Made by a program: the position numbers and the translations under genes. Source: Schizochytrium sp. CCTCC M209059 (taxonomy: Eukaryota > Sar > Bigyra > Thraustochytrida > Thraustochytriidae). Taken from it: 64,000 nucleotides of DNA. The notes under the pieces are model-generated. The model ran no database searches. It was not told where the DNA came from and saw only the letters and a program-made list of their open reading frames with translations. Of this stretch, positions 59,501 through 64,000 are shown in pieces (positions within the stretch are counted from its first letter, which is position 1; each line of letters begins with the position of its first letter). Where the stretch lies: assembly GCA_000818945.1 (NCBI GenBank), contig KN805384.1, positions 461,681-525,680 of the forward strand. Direction: 5' to 3'.

Positions 59501-59778
59501 CTTTGGCCTGTCCTCGTCCCTCCCTCCCTGTGCTGCGCTTTCTATTCTTCGAGCCATACTTCTAAAGCAGATTGGAAAGGAAGCAGCACACCCCGCAGCA
59601 GGCCAGGGCTTCCTCGTGATCAGATCAGATCAGATCAAATGAGATCATATCAGAGAGGCAGCGAGGCATGCATGGTCCACTAGCTAGCGCTCACTACGCC
59701 GTCCAACGTAGACGCCGTCATGCCAGCCAACTACTCATCGATCGCTGCTGGCTGCGCTGCGCTGTTAGAAGCAACAAA

Positions 59779-59803
59779 TGGATGGATGGATGGATGGATG
59801 GCT
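59779..59803. repeat. (ATGG)n microsatellite
   Basis: About six ATGG units. Confidence 0.9.
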
Positions 59804-60284
59804 TCTAATGAATGGCCACGGCCGAGGGTGCCAACAGCGTCCGTCCCGGGGTCACCACGGCCGGCAACAAGGCGCGGCGGCATGACATGTCACACGGCAT
59901 GGCACGGCAATCCTCCGCACGCGCGAAGCGAAGATCCATGTATCTAGCCAGCTGGCATGCATCATGCGGCTGCGACATCCGCGGTCTCTGCTCGGCGCGG
60001 CTCCTGCGGCTCCTGCGGCTGCTCGGCCTCCGTCGCACCTCCGGTCGCTGCGCCGGCGGGGCTTGCGCAACGGTGTTGCGAGCGCCGCGCCGGGCCGCCC
60101 TCCTGATCCGCACTGCCCCCGCCGCCGCCCGCGCGCACCGCAGCTCCTGCGGCCACAGCCGGCCGCGGGCGCCGCCGCGCGAACGCATGCGCCTCGCCTC
60201 GCCTCGCCTCGCCTCCCTCCGCCGGGGCTCGGCCTCGAGGCGCCCCGCGACGTGCTGCAGCGGCGGCGGCGTTACGGCGGGGGC

Positions 60285-60303
60285 NNNNNNNNNNNNNNNN
60301 NNN
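60285..60303. other. Assembly gap (19 N)
   Basis: Run of N within GC-rich GGCGGC-type sequence. Confidence 0.98.
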
Positions 60304-60400
60304 TCGTGGACGGACGCCGCGGCGCCGGCCGCCGGTGATGCCCGAGCAGAGCCGCGGACTCGGGCTCGGAATCGAAGCCCATGAGGAATCCCTTGGCAAA

Positions 60401-60402
<2 letters not shown>

Positions 60403-60432
<30 letters not shown>
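60403..60432. repeat. (AGC)n microsatellite
   Basis: About ten AGC triplets. Confidence 0.9.
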
Positions 60433-60436
<4 letters not shown>

Positions 60437-63236
60437 GCTGTCATGGAGCTGCAGCACGCACGAGGAAAACGCAGGACGCCGCGCCTCCGACGGACCGGCC
60501 GGCCGTTGCCTCGCGTCGCCTTACCACCTACCTACCTTGCCTTGCCTTGCCTCGCGTTCTTGTGCGTCGAGGTGCTGGTGACAGCAGGCAACAGGCTCGT
60601 TGCAAATGCGTGCTGCGCGGGCGTGCGGGGCAGCGCGTCGCGCTTGCTTGCTGTAGCGTGCGCCGGGCCCGCTGGTCTTATTCCGCGCGGTGTCTGAGAC
60701 CTGACCTCGGGAGAGACAGGAAAGAATTGGGGCGGGGGGGGAGACGAGGCGAGCCGCAGCGCTCCCGAGATCGAGATCGACCGCGGATCGGTCCCGCCTC
60801 CGGAAGAACTAGTGTGGTTGCGATGGCCAAACGCATCGCCCACACTCTGCAGCGGCAGCACGCCGCGCCGCGGACCAGCACAGCCGCGCCGCGTTCGCCC
60901 GGGCCGCGATCGCAGGAACGCAGCACAGCTAGCGCGTGGCTTGATCCGAGTTTATTTTTATCGAGTAGCGACAGCACGAACGGCGGTCCCAAAGCCGCCC
61001 TGCACCTGCCTGGCTGTCGCAAGATGCGCTCCCTGGTGGTCCATCGAACTGCCGCTGGCGAGCTGGCTGGAGGCTGATTGGAGACGGACGCGTGGAAGAA
61101 GGGAGGTCGCAAAACGCTCTGTTTGATTCTTCCGCGGCGAGTCGCTCGGTCGGTCGCATCGTCATCAGCAGGGACGAGGCGACGCAAGGCAGGAGACAAT
61201 CGTAGCATAGCTGCGACGGTATATAGAGTAGCAGCGGCAGCAGCACAGCTGCAGCTGCTGAAGCAGAGTTTCTTAGGAAGGCGGGCTTCTGCTTCCTTCC
61301 ACTGCCAGCAGTACAAAAGTCAGCAGTGCAGACGGCGCGGCTGCAGAATAGAGCAAGCAGCAAGGCGGAATAGCCCCGTTCGTTGAATCGTCGTCGGCCG
61401 ACTTTCATACTAGCCTTCAAGTTCTTCCGCCGCTGTCGAGTACTATGATATTTATTCGCATCAAACTGCGGCGAGAAATCTCGGACACCGCTTTTCGGCG
61501 CGCCGCTTCAGTGTGGGGTTTGGGGTGCAACTGTTTGCACCGAACCCCCGTTTCTCCCGCACCTATCTATGCTTTGAACAATGCACCTTCCTCCAGTAAG
61601 GGGGCAGCGCGCAAGAAATTAATGTGTGTACCGCTGGACCGTGCGCGCGCGTACGTGGCTTAAGCGCGTGACCACCACGAACGCGCCGTCATTGAGTGCT
61701 GCAACGCAGCGTTGTGCCGCTCGTCGGAGGCTGTCGCGCCGCAACGCATGCACGCACGCCCACGCAACGCACTGCCAGCACAGCATAGCCAAGGCGGTGC
61801 AGCGGCAACGCCTCGTTTCCTTATCGCCCTCCCTCGACCCCTCCTTCCCAAGCCCGGAGCTGCGCTGCAGCACGCGGCCTCGTCGTGGACCCCTGCACCA
61901 TCGTCCTGCGCCCGCTCGCTCGCGCGCCACTGCGCGCTCGCCGCGATACTTCAGAATTAACTCAGAAATCCTGATTTTATCTTCAGATGCTAGGCCTAGG
62001 CCTAGTTTGCTTCCTTGTGCCAGTCAGGTCAGTGGTGCTGCAGCAACCGCTGCCCGCTGCCAGGCGCTGCTGCAGGCTTTCTCCGTTTCTTTCTTACGTT
62101 CTTCGCGCTTTCGCGTCCCCGCGTGGGGCCGGCTGGCAGATGCGCGTTGAGCCGGCCGGCGCGCACCGCAAAGCGTCGCTGCGGCGGCTTGAGCCGCGCC
62201 TTGGCACGGGCGCGCCGCGGCGACCCGCTCCCGCCGCGCCGGTTCGCCGTCTGTTCTCCGGATCTTCCTGAGGGGTCCCCGCGCACACCCTCTGCGAGGA
62301 CTCCTCAAAGTAGAGTCGCGGCACGCCCCCTTTCCGCGCACGTTCCTCGGCTCATGAACCGGAACTAATAGCGTCCGCCGGATGGAGAGGCGGGTAGGGA
62401 AGGAGTCTGCGGGAAGAGTCCACGGGCAGGGTGGGGGGGCGCGTCGCGGTGGCCATGGTGGCTGGCATGTGTGGCCGAAAGCCGTCACCCGCACATTACC
62501 GATGTGCTAGGAGCGGATAGAAGCGGGCTCGCGCGCGCGGCGGCTACGGCACGATAAAATACTATCTCTGGGGCCGGCAGCGGCCACCCGACCGGGCGAG
62601 CAAGCAAGCCGCGGCCTGCGTAGCAAGCCGGCGGGGCCAGGCAGGACGGGGGCGCCGGCGGCCGCGCGCGCAAGAGGCCGCCGCCAGGCATCGTCCTGGA
62701 CGGGGCCTGGAGTGCTGGTCCCCGTTCCTGGCCACTTCGGCGCGTCCAGTGTGGACGCTGTAGACCCCTATACCTCCACTGGCTTTCATCGCCGCGGGCG
62801 GAGAGCTCAGCAGGCATGCCAGGCCCCACAGCTGGCTCGGGCTCGCGCGCAGCACCTTTGGCGTGAGTCGGCGGCCACCCCCCATTTCTGAGAGAATTCC
62901 CCGAGGTGCGCGAGGGGGCGGTCTGCTTGCGCGCCCGCACGCGCGCCCCTCAAGTTTCCCCGTTCTGCCGGCGTGGGGGAGCAGCGCGCGAGTTTGCGCG
63001 GGCACGCGCCTTGCGGGAGCGAGGATATCCTTGTTCCTCGAGAATGAGACGGCGTTCGCCGCGGCTTCCGCGGAACGGCACCGCCGCAGAACGGTTCCTG
63101 TCGCTTCGGCCCGCAGGAGGGGCCCCTTCCGCGGCGCTTCTAGCGCGGCGCGAGTGCGGCACCGGCGGATAGGCGACTTGCGGCCCGCGCATAGTGCACT
63201 TGTCGCCGCGGTTTGCCGCACTTGCGGCCCCCTTCC

Positions 63237-63256
63237 CTTCCCTTCCCTTCCCTTCT
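63237..63256. repeat. (CCCTT)n short repeat
   Basis: Four CCCTT units in GC-rich non-coding DNA. Confidence 0.8.
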
Positions 63257-63770
63257 CTTCTTTCTCCTCCCTCTCCCGCCGGCCGGCTCCCGGGTTGTCA
63301 CATCACCCGGAGGGAACGGAGCAGGAAAGCGCGGGCCGGAGGGCGAGGGCGAGGTCAACAAACTCGAATCACTCCAAGTAAATCCGCGACCCGCACCAGG
63401 CGCAGCAAGCCCGACGTGCAGCACGCGCAGCGAGGAGAGCAAGAACGCAGCAGCAGCAGCGGCGTGCGGGAGCGAGGTCCAGCAGTGCTGTGCTCGCGCC
63501 CAGGCAGAGGCAGAGGCAGAGAGAGCGGCGCCGTGCTGTGCCGAGGCCAGGACATTAGGAACGCCTGCGTGCGCGCGGCCTCCGACTCCGACACGCGCGA
63601 CGGCGGGTGGAAGCCCGGCGCGAAGGAAGGAAAGAAGGAAGCAAGGCACGGCGGAGCCGGCCGAGGTTGGCCGGGAGCGACACCGAGAAGCAAAACCGCA
63701 ACTCGAACCGCGCCCGCCCTACGTGACGACGCACAGCAGCGAAGCGAGCTAGCACCGCAAGACAAAGACA

Positions 63771-63809
63771 CACTACACTCTCTCTCTCTCGAACACACAC
63801 ACACACAAA
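63771..63809. repeat. (CT)n(AC)n compound microsatellite in a leader
   Basis: CT dinucleotides followed by AC dinucleotides, ending 13 bp before the ATG of the last gene; probably 5' UTR. Confidence 0.85.
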
Positions 63810-63821
63810 CAAACTTATACA

Positions 63822-64000
63822 ATGGCTCAAGAGGAGTTCAACAAGGACTTTGCCGCACTCGGCCTCGATCGCGAAGATGCGGCGAGTGACGATGGCGCCA
63901 AGGCAGCCTCCGAGGTGGACCGCGCGCCCGTGTACAGGAGCGTCTCGTCCATGCTCACAGATGATCAATATGTGGACCCTGTCGTGTACAGGTCCCTCAA
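63822..64000 (+). CDS. Start of an unidentified gene, truncated by the window end
   Basis: An ATG at 63822 in ATACAATGG context opens a frame with no stop before the window ends (59 complete codons). It begins MAQEEFNKDFAALGLDRED, then an acidic/Ala stretch and RAPVYRSVSSMLTDDQYVDPVVYRSL, in which P-V-(V)-Y-R-S appears twice. Codon choice (aag, gac, ctc, gtc, tac) matches the highly expressed genes of this window. The leader carries a CT/AC microsatellite. The family is not recognisable from this part. An N-terminal acidic disordered region of a longer protein is likely. Confidence 0.6.
   Translation, partial: MAQEEFNKDFAALGLDREDAASDDGAKAASEVDRAPVYRSVSSMLTDDQYVDPVVYRSL

Larger units (their letters stand above)
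58515..63821. other. Long gene-poor, repeat-rich region
   Basis: 5.3 kb without a supported gene. Holds a (GGATGAATAGAT)n array, the (TTTCC)n block, (ATGG)n at 59779-59803, an N gap, (AGC)n at 60403-60432, a stable hairpin at 61515-61549, and GC-rich low-complexity DNA from 61990 to 63780 which includes the promoter of the last gene. Open frames on both strands are Arg/Ala/Pro/Ser-rich with no motif. Confidence 0.5.

Noticed and set aside
58983..59642. FPFLS-repeat and GKERK-repeat 'proteins' on both strands
   Set aside because: They are the (TTTCC)n repeat read in frame; every frame is open through it.
1..64000. tRNA, rRNA, CRISPR, insertion sequences, viral genes
   Set aside because: I looked for T-arm-like motifs, repeat-spacer arrays, transposase or reverse transcriptase motifs and found none I could support.

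Overview
This window looks like nuclear DNA of a GC-rich, intron-poor unicellular eukaryote. The genes are mostly single open frames, 200-5000 bp apart, on both strands, with many simple-sequence repeats between them. The gene content (UCP4-like carrier, Sds3, Tubby, WDR62/MABP1, PCCB, GUCD1, an animal-type carnitine acyltransferase) fits a protist with a flagellated stage. My best guess is a stramenopile of the thraustochytrid (labyrinthulomycete) type. That placement is inference from genome style, not from a marker gene. Two N gaps (37213-37270 and 60285-60303) show it is a draft scaffold.

Layout. 0-5.5 kb: carnitine acyltransferase (5' end missing), UCP4-like mitochondrial carrier, coiled-coil protein with a 103-residue duplication. 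6-10.4 kb: a RING-CH/Tubby fusion and a small secreted or ER protein of unknown family. 10.9-15 kb: two tandem type II membrane sulfotransferases. 17-18 kb: a fatty-acid-binding-protein-like domain on a basic N-terminal extension. 20-25.4 kb: a SAM-DUF445 membrane protein, an LPLAT acyltransferase and an IQ-motif protein. 27-32.4 kb: tandem long-form propionate/acetate CoA-transferases. 32.9-37 kb: phosphoglycerate kinase with a C-terminal membrane tail, and propionyl-CoA carboxylase beta. 39-42.8 kb: Sds3/SUDS3, a short Tom22-like protein and a VHL-beta-like protein. 44.9-48.6 kb: acetyl-CoA acetyltransferase and a serine carboxypeptidase. 49.5-58.5 kb: WDR62/MABP1-like, GUCD1-like, and a TPR protein with a TIR-like N-terminal region. 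58.5-63.8 kb: gene-poor, with a block of about 350 bp of (TTTCC)n. A further gene starts at 63822 and runs off the end.

How the genes relate. This is not an operon genome, and most neighbours are probably unrelated. There is a metabolic theme: acyl-carnitine transfer, mitochondrial carrier, fatty-acid binding, phospholipid acylation, propionate/acetate CoA transfer, propionyl-CoA carboxylation and thiolase all concern acyl or acyl-CoA flux. The first CoA-transferase, PGK, PCCB and the thiolase show strong C/G-ending codon preference, suggesting high expression.

Most worth a second look: the RING-CH/Tubby fusion, whose usual phosphoinositide-contact Lys/Arg are His; the tail-anchored PGK; the VHL-beta-like protein without an alpha domain; the SAM-DUF445 fusion; and the duplicated CoA-transferases with their extra C-terminal module. 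Several open frames begin at non-ATG codons, so I moved those starts to the first supported ATG and say so in each entry.
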